64,000 nucleotides of DNA from AWTP1-13 sp033764875 (lineage in GTDB: Bacteria > Pseudomonadota > Alphaproteobacteria > Rhizobiales > Hyphomicrobiaceae). The DNA lies in NCBI GenBank assembly GCA_033764875.1, contig JANRIO010000088.1:45968-109967 (forward strand), read 5' to 3'. Shown piece after piece: positions 1 through 8,825 of the stretch (positions are counted from its first letter, which is position 1; every line of letters begins with the position of its first letter). The notes beneath the pieces are model-generated. The model saw only the letters and a list, made by a program, of their open reading frames with translations, was not told the origin of the DNA and searched no databases. The translations under genes were made by a program, and so were the position numbers.

Positions 1-409
1 CGTCGCGATCGCGCTTGGTGGCGGCTGCCTGCGCCTCGGCGGCGAGCAGCCGGGCGCGGGCCTCCTTGTCGTCCTGCACGAGGAGAAGCTGGCCCTCGCT
101 GACCTTGTCGTTGAGGCGGACGGGAAGATGCTTCACGCGCCCGATGCTGCCGGCGGAGATGCGCACCAGGCCCGAGCGCGGCTCGACCCGGCCCGGTGCC
201 GAGGCGACCCAGGGGGTGCGCGTCTCGTTGCCGGCGGGGGTGCTGCTCGAGCTGTAGTTGTTGGCCGACGAGGACGCGACGCGCGTGCCCTTGCCCTGGC
301 CGGGGCCCAGCATCATCCACACCGCGAAGCCCGCGAGCCCCATGGAGGCGACGCCGAGAAGGAGCGCGATGGTCTTGGTCAGGGAGCTGCTTGCAGGGGG
401 AGACGCCAT
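1..409 (-). CDS. HlyD-family periplasmic adaptor (membrane fusion protein), 3' end outside window
   Basis: The first 136 codons are visible and the gene runs off the left edge. Residues about 12-34 form one hydrophobic membrane-spanning segment (IALLLGVASMGLAGFAVWMM), followed by a Ser/Asn-rich linker. The region from about residue 67 (PWVASAPGRVEPRSG) is the biotinyl/lipoyl-like start of an HlyD/DevB-type adaptor, and KVSEGQLLLVQDD is the usual continuation before the coiled coil (ARARLLAAEAQAA). Such proteins bridge an inner-membrane exporter and an outer-membrane channel. The start at 409 is preceded by AAGGACA. The exporter partner should lie to the left of the window. Family assignment is firm; the exported substrate cannot be inferred. 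Confidence 0.8.
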   Translation of the reverse strand, partial: MASPPASSSLTKTIALLLGVASMGLAGFAVWMMLGPGQGKGTRVASSSANNYSSSSTPAGNETRTPWVASAPGRVEPRSGLVRISAGSIGRVKHLPVRLNDKVSEGQLLLVQDDKEARARLLAAEAQAAATKRDRD

Positions 410-725
410 TTCCGTTGTCCTTTTGCTTCGGCCTGAAGGCCCCCCGCACGCGCGCCGCAGAAGCACGGCGGGCTGACGCTGAGAGGCGGGTCGACTGATC
501 ACACGGGGGCGCAATCTAGCCAGGGGGCGGCGCAAGGTCTGTTCCGGCAGAAACACTACCCCCGCGCTCAGCACCACACTGTGGCTGTAAGAGCAGAAAA
601 TCCGCACAAAGGCAATTTCGCGGGCTTGTTTCAACGGGAACAGCGGCCTGCCGCCGGCTGCTGCATTGTCGCCTCATGGAAACGGGGCTCCCGCCGGGGA
701 TGCCCCAAGGCAACAGGAGAGAGCG
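410..725. other. Divergent intergenic region, no gene seen
   Basis: This 316-base gap separates the leftward adaptor gene from the rightward OB-fold gene and should hold both promoters. No convincing ORF or RNA was found. A short inverted repeat CCACA-C-TGTGG lies near 571-581. No regulator can be assigned to it. Confidence 0.5.
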
Positions 726-941
726 ATGTACGGCAAGATCACCAAGTTCCGCCCCGATCTCGGCTGCGGCGTCATCTCGGCCGAGAACGGCCGCAAGTAC
801 CGCTTCACCCGCGGCCAGATGCTGAACGCCACCGACCCGCTGATCGGCGAGGGCGTCGACTTCGAGATCGTCGCGAGCCGCCCCGCGCAGATCATCATGA
901 TGGCCGGCAGCCCCTGGACCGCCTTCGGCGCCGCCCGCTGA
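726..941 (+). CDS. Small cold-shock-like OB-fold protein
   Basis: A 71-residue protein. The N-terminal half (MYGKITKFRPDLGCGVISAE, then GRKYRFTRGQM) has the spacing of a cold-shock/S1-like OB fold: a GKI strand, a G-x-GVI turn, then an aromatic F/Y strand. The canonical RNP1 aromatic cluster is not fully conserved, so it is a divergent member. The start at 726 is chosen over an in-frame upstream ATG at 666 because AGGAGA sits at 715-720 and homology begins here. It probably binds single-stranded nucleic acid in the cytoplasm. The next gene follows after about 50 bases, so the two may be co-transcribed. Confidence 0.65.
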   Translation: MYGKITKFRPDLGCGVISAENGRKYRFTRGQMLNATDPLIGEGVDFEIVASRPAQIIMMAGSPWTAFGAAR

Positions 942-990
942 GACCCACTTCCAGCCTTCCAGCCACCACCTCCAACCAGGACCTCCGCCC

Positions 991-1419
991 ATGTGCCCGA
1001 CCACCGACCTCAGCGATGTCGCCCCCGTCGAGCCCGTCGCCATGACGCACCCCATGACCTACTGGCTCGAGAGCGGGCGCGGGCTCGTGCTCATCGAGGG
1101 CGCCAGCAACGAGGAGCTGCGCGCGATGGACGCGGCGGTCTGGAGCCTGCTCGCAGATGCGCCGGGCCAGCGGGTGGCGACGCTGCTGCGCTTTCGCTCT
1201 CTGATCGAGGTGTTCCGCGCCCAGCGCCTGAAGTCGCTGCTGCTGCAGAAGGGCTTCGCGGTGATCGCGCCCGCGCTCGGCGTGGCGGCAACGCAACGCC
1301 TCAACGCCACGCGCGGCTTCAACCCGCTGAAGTTCGAGCGGGCGCTGCGCGAGGCGATGGCGGCAATCGAGGCGGAGCACCGCGCCGCGGCCGAGGCGAC
1401 CTTCCGGGCCGCAGCCTGA
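991..1419 (+). CDS. Hypothetical protein, alpha-helical, 142 aa
   Basis: No family is recognised. The protein is Ala/Leu/Arg-rich without a signal peptide or membrane segment. The central part (residues 40-105) looks helical. The C-terminal helix EAMAAIEAEHRAAAEATFRAAA ends the protein. Internal Mets at residues 18 and 22 are alternative starts. It lies 49 bases after the OB-fold gene and ends 28 bases before the convergent Bug-type gene. Codon use matches that of the neighbours, which supports a real gene, but function is unknown. Confidence 0.5.
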   Translation: MCPTTDLSDVAPVEPVAMTHPMTYWLESGRGLVLIEGASNEELRAMDAAVWSLLADAPGQRVATLLRFRSLIEVFRAQRLKSLLLQKGFAVIAPALGVAATQRLNATRGFNPLKFERALREAMAAIEAEHRAAAEATFRAAA

Positions 1420-1447
1420 TCGCGCCGGCCGCCCCCGGTGGGCGGGC

Positions 1448-2422
1448 TCACTCTCCCTTGATGCCGGCCTCGGCGATCAGCTTGCGCCACTTCGCGTTCT
1501 CGGCGGCGATGAAATCGCGGAACTCCTCCGCCGACGTCGGCGCCGGCTCGGCGCCCAACGCGCTGATCTTGTCGGCGACGGCTGCGTCGCGCAGCGCCTT
1601 GACGAATGCGGCGTTGAGGCGCGCCACCACGGCCGGCGGGGTGCCGGCGGGCGCGACGAGACCGAACCAGCCGACCGACTCGTAGCCCTTGAGCCCGCGC
1701 TCGGCCAGCGTCGGCACGTCGGGCAGCGTTGCCAGACGCTTCGTCGCGGTCACGCCCAGCGGCTTGATGCGCTTGGCGCGGATGAGCTCGAGCGACGCCG
1801 GCAGGTCGAGAACGGCGAGCGCAATGTGGCCGGCAAGCACGTCGTTGGCGACCGGGCCCGAGCCGCGATAGGCGACAAGCGGGATCTTCGCGTTCGCAAC
1901 CTGCGTGAAAAGCGCCGCCGACAGATGCATCGCCGTGCCGTTGCCGCCGTGGCCGATGGTCAGCTTGTCGGGGCTGGACCTCGCCATCGTCACGACGTCG
2001 TCGATGCTCGACAGCGGGGCTTTCTCGGTGGCGACGAGGACGAAGGGGATGACGGAAAGAAGCGTGACGGGGGCCAGGTCCTTCTGCGGATCGAAGCCCA
2101 TCGTGCGTCCGAGATGCTGGTTGACGGCGAGAACGCCCGCGGCGGCGATGCCGAGCGTGTAGCCATCAGGGGCGGCCTTGGCCACCGCAGCGATGCCGAT
2201 GTTGCCGCCGGCGCCCGGCCTGTTCTCGACGACGACGGGTTGGCCGAGGTCGGCGGCGAGCTTGGCCTCCAAGGCGCGCGCCACCAGATCAGCGCTGCCG
2301 CCGGGCGGGAAGGTCACGATGAGGGTGATGGGGCGCGCGGGATAGGTCTGGGCGGCTGCGGGGGCTGCCCCAAGCAGCACGACGGCGATCAGGGCCAGCA
2401 CTTGCACGGCGATGCGCATCAT
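1448..2422 (-). CDS. Bug/TctC-family tripartite tricarboxylate transporter substrate-binding protein
   Basis: A 324-residue periplasmic solute-binding protein. It has a signal peptide (residues 1-25, ending AAAQT), the typical opening YPARPITLIVTFPPGGSAD, the Bug loop ENRPGAGGNIG and the PDGYTLG strand. Length matches the family (about 320). Two adjacent ATGs begin the gene; GGGAGGAG lies 7 bases upstream of the outer one at 2422. Bug proteins bind small organic acids for TctAB permeases or signalling systems. No TctA or TctB is in the window, so it is an orphan, as is common in this greatly expanded family. It is divergent from the FAD monooxygenase with 64 bases between starts, which suggests a shared regulatory region. 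Confidence 0.9.
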   Translation of the reverse strand: MMRIAVQVLALIAVVLLGAAPAAAQTYPARPITLIVTFPPGGSADLVARALEAKLAADLGQPVVVENRPGAGGNIGIAAVAKAAPDGYTLGIAAAGVLAVNQHLGRTMGFDPQKDLAPVTLLSVIPFVLVATEKAPLSSIDDVVTMARSSPDKLTIGHGGNGTAMHLSAALFTQVANAKIPLVAYRGSGPVANDVLAGHIALAVLDLPASLELIRAKRIKPLGVTATKRLATLPDVPTLAERGLKGYESVGWFGLVAPAGTPPAVVARLNAAFVKALRDAAVADKISALGAEPAPTSAEEFRDFIAAENAKWRKLIAEAGIKGE

Positions 2423-2486
2423 CTATGGTCTCCTCCCAAAAACATTGTCTGACTTTTGTCGGCAAGTAGGACACAGGCGGGAGAGG

Positions 2487-4160
2487 ATGGCAACGCGCAG
2501 CAAGGCACTCAGTACACGCATTCTCGTCGTCGGCGGCGGGCCTGTCGGCCTGACCCTGGCCATGGACCTGGCGAGCCGGGGTGTCGAGGTGGTGGTGGCC
2601 GAGCAGCGCGCGGCCGGCGAGCCGCCGAGCGTCAAGTGCAACCACGTAGCGGCGCGCTCGATGGAGCTGTTCCGGAGGCTGGGGCTTGCGGCACGGCTAC
2701 GCGACACGGGGCTGCCGGCCGACTTTCCCAACGACTGCGCCTGGCGCATCACGAGCACGGGCCGGGAGCTGTCGCGCATCCCAATCCCGTCGCGCCGCGA
2801 CCGCTACACGGCAACAGACGGACCCGACACCTGGTGGCCGACGCCGGAGCCGCCGCACCGCATCAACCAGATCTACATGGAACCGGTGCTGTTCGCGCAC
2901 GCGCGGGCCATGCCGCAAATCACCCTGCTCAACCGCGTGCAGGTGGAAAGCGTGGCGCAGGATGCGGCAGGCGTCACGGCCACCGCGCGCGATCTCGACA
3001 GCGGCGAGACGCTCAGCATCGCGGCCGACTACGCGGTGGGCTGCGACGGCGCGCGCTCGCTGGTGCGGCATGCCATCGGGGCGAGCCTCGCCGGGACGCC
3101 GGTGATCCAGCGGGTGCAGTCGACCTATATCCGCGCGCCGGGCCTTCTCGCGCGGATGGGCGAGCCGGCCTGGATGACGCTGTCGCTCAATCCGCGGCGC
3201 TGCGGCACGGTGGTGGCCATCGACGGGCGGGAGACGTGGCTCATCCACAATCACCTCAACCGCGAGGAGGAGACGTTCGACAACGTCGACCGCGACGCCT
3301 CGATCCGCAACATCCTGGGCGTGGGGCCGGAGCTCGACTACGAGATCCTCAGCAAGGAGGACTGGGTCGGCCGGCGCCTCGTCGCCGACCGCTTCCGGAA
3401 CGAGCGCATGTTCATCTGCGGGGACGCCGCCCACCTGTGGATGCCCTACGCCGGCTACGGCATGAACGCCGGCATCGCGGATGCCGCCAACCTGGCGTGG
3501 CTGCTTTCCGGCGTCGTGCAGGGCTGGGCGGCGCCTGCCATTCTCGACGCCTACGCAGCCGAGCGGCAGCCGATCACGGAGCAGGTGTCGCGGTTTGCCA
3601 TGGACATGGCGCTGAAGGTGCTGGCGCAGCGGCGCGGCGTGCCGGAGGACATCGAGCGGCCGGGGCCGGAGGGCGAGGCGGTGCGCGAGCGCGTCGGCCG
3701 GGAGGCCTACGATCTCAACGTGCAGCAGTACTGCTGCGGCGGGCTGAACTTCGGCTACTTCTACGACCGCTCGCCGATCATCGCCTACGACGGGGCCGCG
3801 GCGCCCGCCTACACCATGGCCGAGTTCACGCCGTCGACGGTGCCGGGCTGCCGCGTGCCGCACGTGTGGCAGGGGCAGGGACGCTCGCTCTACGACGGGC
3901 TGGGGCCGGGCTATACGCTGCTGCGCCTCGATCGCACCGCCGACGTGACGCCACTGAAGGCAGCGGCGGAGACGGTCGGCATGCCGCTCGCGATCGTCGA
4001 CGTGACGGGCGAGGCGGCGGGCAAGGCCTACGACCGCAAGCTCGTCATCGTGCGCACCGACCAGCACGTCGCCTGGCGCGGCGATCGCGTGCCCGACGAT
4101 GCGGCGGGACTGGTCGACCTGCTGCGTGGCGCCAAAATGAGCGCGCAGGCGGCGGGCTAG
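2487..4160 (+). CDS. FAD-dependent aromatic hydroxylase-type monooxygenase
   Basis: A 557-residue class A flavoprotein monooxygenase. It has the N-terminal Rossmann motif VVGGGPVGLTLAMDLA (residues about 14-30), the DG motif in VGCDGARSLVRHAIG (about residue 190) and the GD motif FICGDAAHLWMPYAGYGMN (about residues 310-328) that binds FAD and NAD(P)H. The C-terminal region beyond residue 400 corresponds to the thioredoxin-like domain of PheA/TfdB/MhpA-type enzymes. These hydroxylate phenolic or polyketide-like aromatics; the substrate is not predictable. The start at 2487 is preferred over upstream in-frame codons because homology begins at TRILVVGGGP. The divergent Bug-type binding protein could import an aromatic acid for it, which is only inference. 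Confidence 0.85.
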   Translation: MATRSKALSTRILVVGGGPVGLTLAMDLASRGVEVVVAEQRAAGEPPSVKCNHVAARSMELFRRLGLAARLRDTGLPADFPNDCAWRITSTGRELSRIPIPSRRDRYTATDGPDTWWPTPEPPHRINQIYMEPVLFAHARAMPQITLLNRVQVESVAQDAAGVTATARDLDSGETLSIAADYAVGCDGARSLVRHAIGASLAGTPVIQRVQSTYIRAPGLLARMGEPAWMTLSLNPRRCGTVVAIDGRETWLIHNHLNREEETFDNVDRDASIRNILGVGPELDYEILSKEDWVGRRLVADRFRNERMFICGDAAHLWMPYAGYGMNAGIADAANLAWLLSGVVQGWAAPAILDAYAAERQPITEQVSRFAMDMALKVLAQRRGVPEDIERPGPEGEAVRERVGREAYDLNVQQYCCGGLNFGYFYDRSPIIAYDGAAAPAYTMAEFTPSTVPGCRVPHVWQGQGRSLYDGLGPGYTLLRLDRTADVTPLKAAAETVGMPLAIVDVTGEAAGKAYDRKLVIVRTDQHVAWRGDRVPDDAAGLVDLLRGAKMSAQAAG

Positions 4161-4209
4161 CCTGCGACTTGGCGCGGTCCGCATTGCGCGCTCGCCTCTC
4201 TCGGGTCTG

Positions 4210-5112
4210 CCTTCCCGGACGTCGTGCGCCGGCACGCCGCGCCGGGATCTTCACGCCTCGCGATTCTTCGCAACCGGTAAAGATCCCGGCTCTCGCTGCC
4301 GCTCGGCCGGGAGCGCATGCGGAGGGGGTGGTGCTTGGAATTGGGGAGCGCCCGGATGGGGGACGCATCCTCGGGGCCGTGGCAGACGCCCGGTTCGGGA
4401 GGCCTCCTCGGGCCCACGGCCGATACGAGGGCACGCCCCCTCTCCACATGCCTTCCCGGACGTCGTGCGCAAGCACGGCGATCCGGGATCTTCACCCGCC
4501 GCGCTCTTTCGCAACCGGTCAAGATCCCGGCTCTCGCCGCCGCTCGGCCGGGAGCGCATGCGGAGAGGGAGGAGCCTGGAATTGGGAAGGCCCCCGACGG
4601 GGATGCATCCTCGGGGCCGTGGCAGATGCCCGGTTCGGGAGGCCTCCTCGGGCCCACGGCCGATACGAGGGCACGCCCCTCTCCACATGCCTTCCCGGAC
4701 GTCGTGCGCAAGCACGGCGATCCGGGATCCTTATACGCCGCGCACTATTGCAAGCGGGAAAGATCCCGGCTCTCGCTGCCGCTCGGCCGGGAGCGCATGC
4801 GGAGAGGGAGGTGGCCTGCCGTCGGCAAGATGTCTGCTGTCAGGCGCACCTTCGCTCCATTACTGACGGCCGCCGTGAGGGCACGCCCTCTCCACATGCC
4901 TTCCCGGACGTCGTGCGCAAGCACGGCGATCCGGGATCCTTACACGCCGCGTTCTTTCGCAACCGGGAAGGCATGCGGAGGGGGCAGGCCTTGCTTCGGG
5001 CGGGTCAGTGCCTACGGGCTGCTCTGTTTGCCTTCCCGGACGGCGTGCGCCGGCACGACGCGCCGGGATCATTCAGCTTTCGGATCAATCGCAACCGGGC
5101 AGGGCCGGCTCG
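4210..5112. repeat. Cluster of five BIME/REP-like palindromic repeat units
   Basis: Units begin at 4210, 4451, 4690, 4899 and 5031, each with CCTTCCCGGACGTCGTGCGC or a close variant. The first about 40 bases fold into a near-perfect 15-bp hairpin with one bulged A (arms TCCCGGA...TCGTGC and GCACGGCGA...TCCGGGA). Units 1-3 then carry a second palindrome (TCCCGGC...GCCGGGA) and end in a third, GAGGGC-AC-GCCCTC. Units 1 and 2 are about 240-base near-identical copies. Unit 3 has a different core between conserved ends. Units 4 and 5 are truncated. No ORF here is credible. The layout is that of interspersed mosaic elements known in Rhizobiales genomes; no mobilising RAYT transposase is present in the window. 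Confidence 0.85.
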
Positions 5113-5189
5113 GCGCTGCGCGCCGCCCCGGAGAGCGGAGCTTGCGAGCGCGGCTGTGCAGCCCGAGGCGCGCCGTTTCCGTCAATGCC

Positions 5190-6497
5190 TCAGATGATCG
5201 ACGTGGCGGCCTGGCGCTCCTCCGGCAAGGCGTCCGCGGGGCTTGCCAGCACCTGGCGCCTGAGGCGGGCGGCGCGCTTCTTGAACCAGATGTAGATCCC
5301 GGTCGCCGACAGCATCGCCACCACGAGCCCCATGAACGTCATGAAGACGCGACCCGGGATGCCGGCGATGCGGCCCGAGTGGATCGGGAACTGCAGCTGC
5401 ATGAACACGTCGCCGGTCGTGCCCTGCCACGGCACGCGCCCGCCGGCGATGGCGCCCGTCGCCGCGTCGAGGACGATGGTCTTGACGCCCATGCCGGCCG
5501 AGCCGTGGTCGTCGCCCTGGTGAAAGAAGCCGATGGCGTAGAGGCCGAACAGGCGGCCGTAGAAGGCCGAGCCCAGCGGCTCGGGCCAGCCGCGCCGCCG
5601 CGCCTCGGCGCCGGCCGTGTCGATGGCCTGGGCGAAGGTGAGTGCCGGCGCGACGGGCCGGCCGGTGAAGGCGGTCGCCCGCTCGCTGAAGGGATCGGGC
5701 GTCAACGTCGAGAGCCGGCCGACGAGGGGGCGCACGAGCTCGGAGGCGAGGTTCATCGAGATGGAGGTGAAGGCGAGGAGGAACAGCATCAGCCACAGCC
5801 ACAGGCCGAAGGCGCGATGCAGGTCGAGGTTGAGACGGTAGGTGCTGGCGCCGCGCTTGATCTGCCAGGCGGGCTTCCAGCGCTGCCACCAGCCGCGGCG
5901 GCCGCGCGCAGTGGCGGCCGTGTCGGGGCGCGGGCCCTCGCCCTGCCCCTTGGTGCGCGGCAGCGTCAGGGCGAAGCCCACGAAGCAGTCGAACATCCAG
6001 ACGATGGCGACGACCCCCATGAACCAGATGCCCAGCCGATCGAGTCCCCAGAGGTCGGGGATGTGCATGGAGTAGTGCAGCTTGTAGAGGAAGGGCAGCA
6101 GGTTCTCACGCTCGAGGGAGACGGCGCCCCAGTACCTGCGGCCGGCCACCGCGCCGGTGACCGGGCTGATGAAGACCTGGTTGTAGGCGACGGTGTGCAG
6201 GGTCCCGGTGCCCGCGTCGAGGCGCGGCTCCACGAACAGCGCGGCGTTGTGCCCGGTCTCGAACGACAGCGGAAAATAGGTCACCTGAACCTTCGGGTCG
6301 GCCGCCTCCACCCGCCGGACCAGCTCGAGAGGCGCGAGCGTGGGGCCGGTGGCCTTGTCCTCGAACAGGTGCGGGTTCAGCCACTCGTCGAGCTCGTGGT
6401 CCCACGAGATGACCGCTCCGGTCAGCCCGGCGATCAGCAGGAACAGAGCAATGAAGAGGCCGCCCCAGCGATGGATCAGCGTGAACGTTGCCCGCAT
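5190..6497 (-). CDS. PepSY-associated TM protein, probable ferrisiderophore reductase
   Basis: A 435-residue inner-membrane protein of the PepSY_TM family. It has an N-terminal helix with the family signature (TLIHRWGGLFIALFLLIAGL, then GAVISWDHELDEWLNP), a periplasmic PepSY-like segment, middle helices (WGLDRLGIWFMGVVAIVWMF) and C-terminal helices (VFMTFMGLVVAMLSATGIYI followed by WFKKR). Histidines in several helices could ligate haem. Relatives next to TonB receptors (FoxB/PiuB/FsrB type) release iron from siderophores. The start at 6497 is chosen because GGAG precedes it and similarity begins there. The gene lies 150 bases downstream of the TonB receptor on the same strand and is probably co-transcribed with it. 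The siderophore is unknown. Confidence 0.85.
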   Translation of the reverse strand: MRATFTLIHRWGGLFIALFLLIAGLTGAVISWDHELDEWLNPHLFEDKATGPTLAPLELVRRVEAADPKVQVTYFPLSFETGHNAALFVEPRLDAGTGTLHTVAYNQVFISPVTGAVAGRRYWGAVSLERENLLPFLYKLHYSMHIPDLWGLDRLGIWFMGVVAIVWMFDCFVGFALTLPRTKGQGEGPRPDTAATARGRRGWWQRWKPAWQIKRGASTYRLNLDLHRAFGLWLWLMLFLLAFTSISMNLASELVRPLVGRLSTLTPDPFSERATAFTGRPVAPALTFAQAIDTAGAEARRRGWPEPLGSAFYGRLFGLYAIGFFHQGDDHGSAGMGVKTIVLDAATGAIAGGRVPWQGTTGDVFMQLQFPIHSGRIAGIPGRVFMTFMGLVVAMLSATGIYIWFKKRAARLRRQVLASPADALPEERQAATSII

Positions 6498-6647
6498 GGC
6501 ATCTCCGAACGTTGGATCTGGTCGCGACGCACCCGATGCGCGGATCGCCCCCGCGCGCGGCACTGACAGCAATGCCATCGGCAGCCGCGGGGCGGATGCC
6601 GATGGCGACACGCGTGCACTCCGGTGCGCCCGGCGCGGGCGCGCCGA

Positions 6648-8825
6648 TCAGAACTTGACGGTCAGGCTGCTGGTGACGGTGCGCCCCGTGCCCCAGAAGC
6701 AGTCGCCGCGATCGAGGCATGTGGCGAAGTAGAGCTTGTCCTCGAGGTTGGAGCCCTTGATCTGGAAGCGGTAGCTCTCGTTCTCCCAGCCGACCATGGC
6801 ATCGAGCAGGGTGACGCCGGGTGTCTTGATGTCATCGGCGCCGCCCCATGATTCGCCGACGTAGCGGACGCCGGCACCGACAGAGAAGCCCTCGACGCCG
6901 AGCACGGCGAACTTGTGCCTGGCCCACAGCGAGGCCTGGTGCAGGGGCACGGTCGCCAGGTGCTTGCCGGCGTTGTCGCCCTTGGTCTCGATGGCATCGG
7001 TGTAGGAATAGCCGCCGACGATGTCGAGCGTGCTGGTGACGGCGCCCACGACCTCGATCTCGGCGCCGCGCGTGCGCGCCTCGCCGATCGCCTTGGGGAT
7101 GACGCCGTTCCCATAGGCCAGCCGGTTCTGCTCGGTGACCTGGTAGACGGCGGTGTTGACCGCGAGCCAGCTCGTCGGCCGCCACTTGATGCCGACCTCG
7201 AACTGCTCGCCGGAGTAGGGCTGGCAGGCGGGAACGCAGCCCGCCTGGTACTGCGGGTTGAACGACTGCGCGAAGGAGAAATAGGGCGTCACGCGGAACG
7301 GCAGCTCGTACATGATGCCGGCGCGGTAAGTGGTCTTCTCGACGCTCTCGCTGCCGGAGCCGGTCACATCGTTGCTGGCCCAGTCGTGGCGCACGCCGAG
7401 AAGGCCGATCCATCGCCCGAGCTTGATCTGATCCTGCAGGTAGACGCCCTTCTGCGTCTGCACCTGGTCGGCGTCGTCGGTGAGGGCCGGCACGGTGATG
7501 CCGTTGTAGACCGGATTGTAGAGATCGAACGGCGTCGTATCCAAGTCGCCGCCGGACTTCGAGCTCTGCGCGATGCGCCGGTAGTCGACGCCGAGCAGCA
7601 TCTTGTGGGCGGCGTCGCCCGTCTTGAACTTGATCTCGGCGGTGCTGTCGGAGGCGAGGTTGTCGCGCACCACGTCGTTCATATAGATCAAGCGCGAGAC
7701 GGTGCGCTTGTCGGCGCTGAGCGAGCTCCAGTCCGGATACATGGAGTGGTAGATGTTGTCGGTGTGCCAGTAGCGCAGGTTCTGGCGCAGGGTGACGACG
7801 TCGCTGAGCTTGTGCTCGAAGCTGCCGCCGATCGACTTGGTCTCGGTCTTGTACTGGTCGAAGCCCGGCTCGCTGACGAACAGGTCGCGCGAGATGCGCT
7901 GGCCGTTGTAGCCCGGGTAGATGGTGCCGTCGTGCGGCAGGAAGGACGTCATCGACCCTGAGTCGTCCTTCTGGTAGCGGGCCATCAGCGTCAGGGTCGT
8001 GGCGGACGAGGGCTTGTAGGTGAGCGAGGGCGCGATCAGGATGCGGTCGTTGTCGACGTAGCTGGTCTGCGAGCCGGCCTCCTGGCCGATGGCGATGAAG
8101 CGGTAGAGCCAGCGGCCGTCCTGGGTCAGCTTGCCGGTCATGTCGGTGTGCACGCGCCGCAGGTTGTGGCTGCCGACCTCGACGCCGATCTCGCGGGAAG
8201 TCTCCTCCTGCGGCCGCTTGCTGACGGCGTTGATGAGGCCGGCGACCGAGGTCTGGCCGTAGAGCATCGAGGAGGGGCCCTTCAAGACCTCGATGCGCTC
8301 GAGCATGTAGGGGTCGAGCCGGCTCTCGCCGAAGCGCCAGGCATCCGACAGGCGCAGGCCGTCGAGGTAGATGTCGGGGTCGCCGCCGCGCATGCGCGGA
8401 TAGTCGCCGCGACTGTCGGTGCCGTAGGAGTCGGCGTAGACGCCCGGCACGTAGCGCAGCGTGCTCTGGATGTCGGTGCCGGCCTGGTCGCGGATCTGCT
8501 CGGCGCCCACGACGGAGACGGATTGCGGGGTCTCGCTCAGCGCCGTGTCGGTCTTGGTGCCCGTCGCCGAGCGCGAGGCGGCGTAGCCCTTGACCGGGCC
8601 GGTGGCGGTCTCGGGGCGCGGTTGGGGCGTGACCGGTGCGGGGGCCGCCGCCTGCTTGGGCGCGGCCTTCTGGGCCGCTTTCTTCGGCGTGGCCGCCTCG
8701 ACGGAGACCGGAGGCAGCGCCGTCACCCCGGTGCCGGAGGACGACTGCGCCATGAGGGCGGTGGCCGAGAAGCAGGCAACAAGACCGCCAGCGCCGATAC
8801 GCAGCGCGTACGCATTCCAATTCAT
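6648..8825 (-). CDS. TonB-dependent siderophore receptor
   Basis: A 725-residue outer-membrane receptor. A signal peptide (residues 1-26, ending MAQS) is followed by a Pro/Ala-rich linker, then the plug domain: ALSETPQSVSVVGAEQIRDQ, TLRYVPGVYADSYGTDSRGD, MRGGDPDIYLDGLR and VLKGPSSMLYGQ. The rest is the 22-strand barrel ending in the outer-membrane C-terminal Phe (SLTVKF). The plug motifs are those of the FhuA/FpvA siderophore subfamily. It is the first gene of a likely two-gene unit with the PepSY-TM protein. Iron control is expected, but no clear Fur, Irr or RirA box was identified upstream. Confidence 0.92.
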   Translation of the reverse strand: MNWNAYALRIGAGGLVACFSATALMAQSSSGTGVTALPPVSVEAATPKKAAQKAAPKQAAAPAPVTPQPRPETATGPVKGYAASRSATGTKTDTALSETPQSVSVVGAEQIRDQAGTDIQSTLRYVPGVYADSYGTDSRGDYPRMRGGDPDIYLDGLRLSDAWRFGESRLDPYMLERIEVLKGPSSMLYGQTSVAGLINAVSKRPQEETSREIGVEVGSHNLRRVHTDMTGKLTQDGRWLYRFIAIGQEAGSQTSYVDNDRILIAPSLTYKPSSATTLTLMARYQKDDSGSMTSFLPHDGTIYPGYNGQRISRDLFVSEPGFDQYKTETKSIGGSFEHKLSDVVTLRQNLRYWHTDNIYHSMYPDWSSLSADKRTVSRLIYMNDVVRDNLASDSTAEIKFKTGDAAHKMLLGVDYRRIAQSSKSGGDLDTTPFDLYNPVYNGITVPALTDDADQVQTQKGVYLQDQIKLGRWIGLLGVRHDWASNDVTGSGSESVEKTTYRAGIMYELPFRVTPYFSFAQSFNPQYQAGCVPACQPYSGEQFEVGIKWRPTSWLAVNTAVYQVTEQNRLAYGNGVIPKAIGEARTRGAEIEVVGAVTSTLDIVGGYSYTDAIETKGDNAGKHLATVPLHQASLWARHKFAVLGVEGFSVGAGVRYVGESWGGADDIKTPGVTLLDAMVGWENESYRFQIKGSNLEDKLYFATCLDRGDCFWGTGRTVTSSLTVKF

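Noticed and set aside
4210..5112. CRISPR array
   Set aside because: Repeat units are 130-240 bases with internal palindromes and near-identical cores, not short direct repeats with unique spacers, and no cas genes are present.
2456..5197. A 913-codon plus-strand ORF spanning the monooxygenase and the repeat cluster
   Set aside because: It is the +1-shifted shadow of the monooxygenase followed by stop-free GC-rich repeat DNA; its composition (Arg/Ala/Gly runs) is not protein-like.
4317..6566. A 749-codon plus-strand ORF running from the repeats across the PepSY gene
   Set aside because: It is antisense to the PepSY-TM gene and begins within palindromic repeats; no domain is recognisable.
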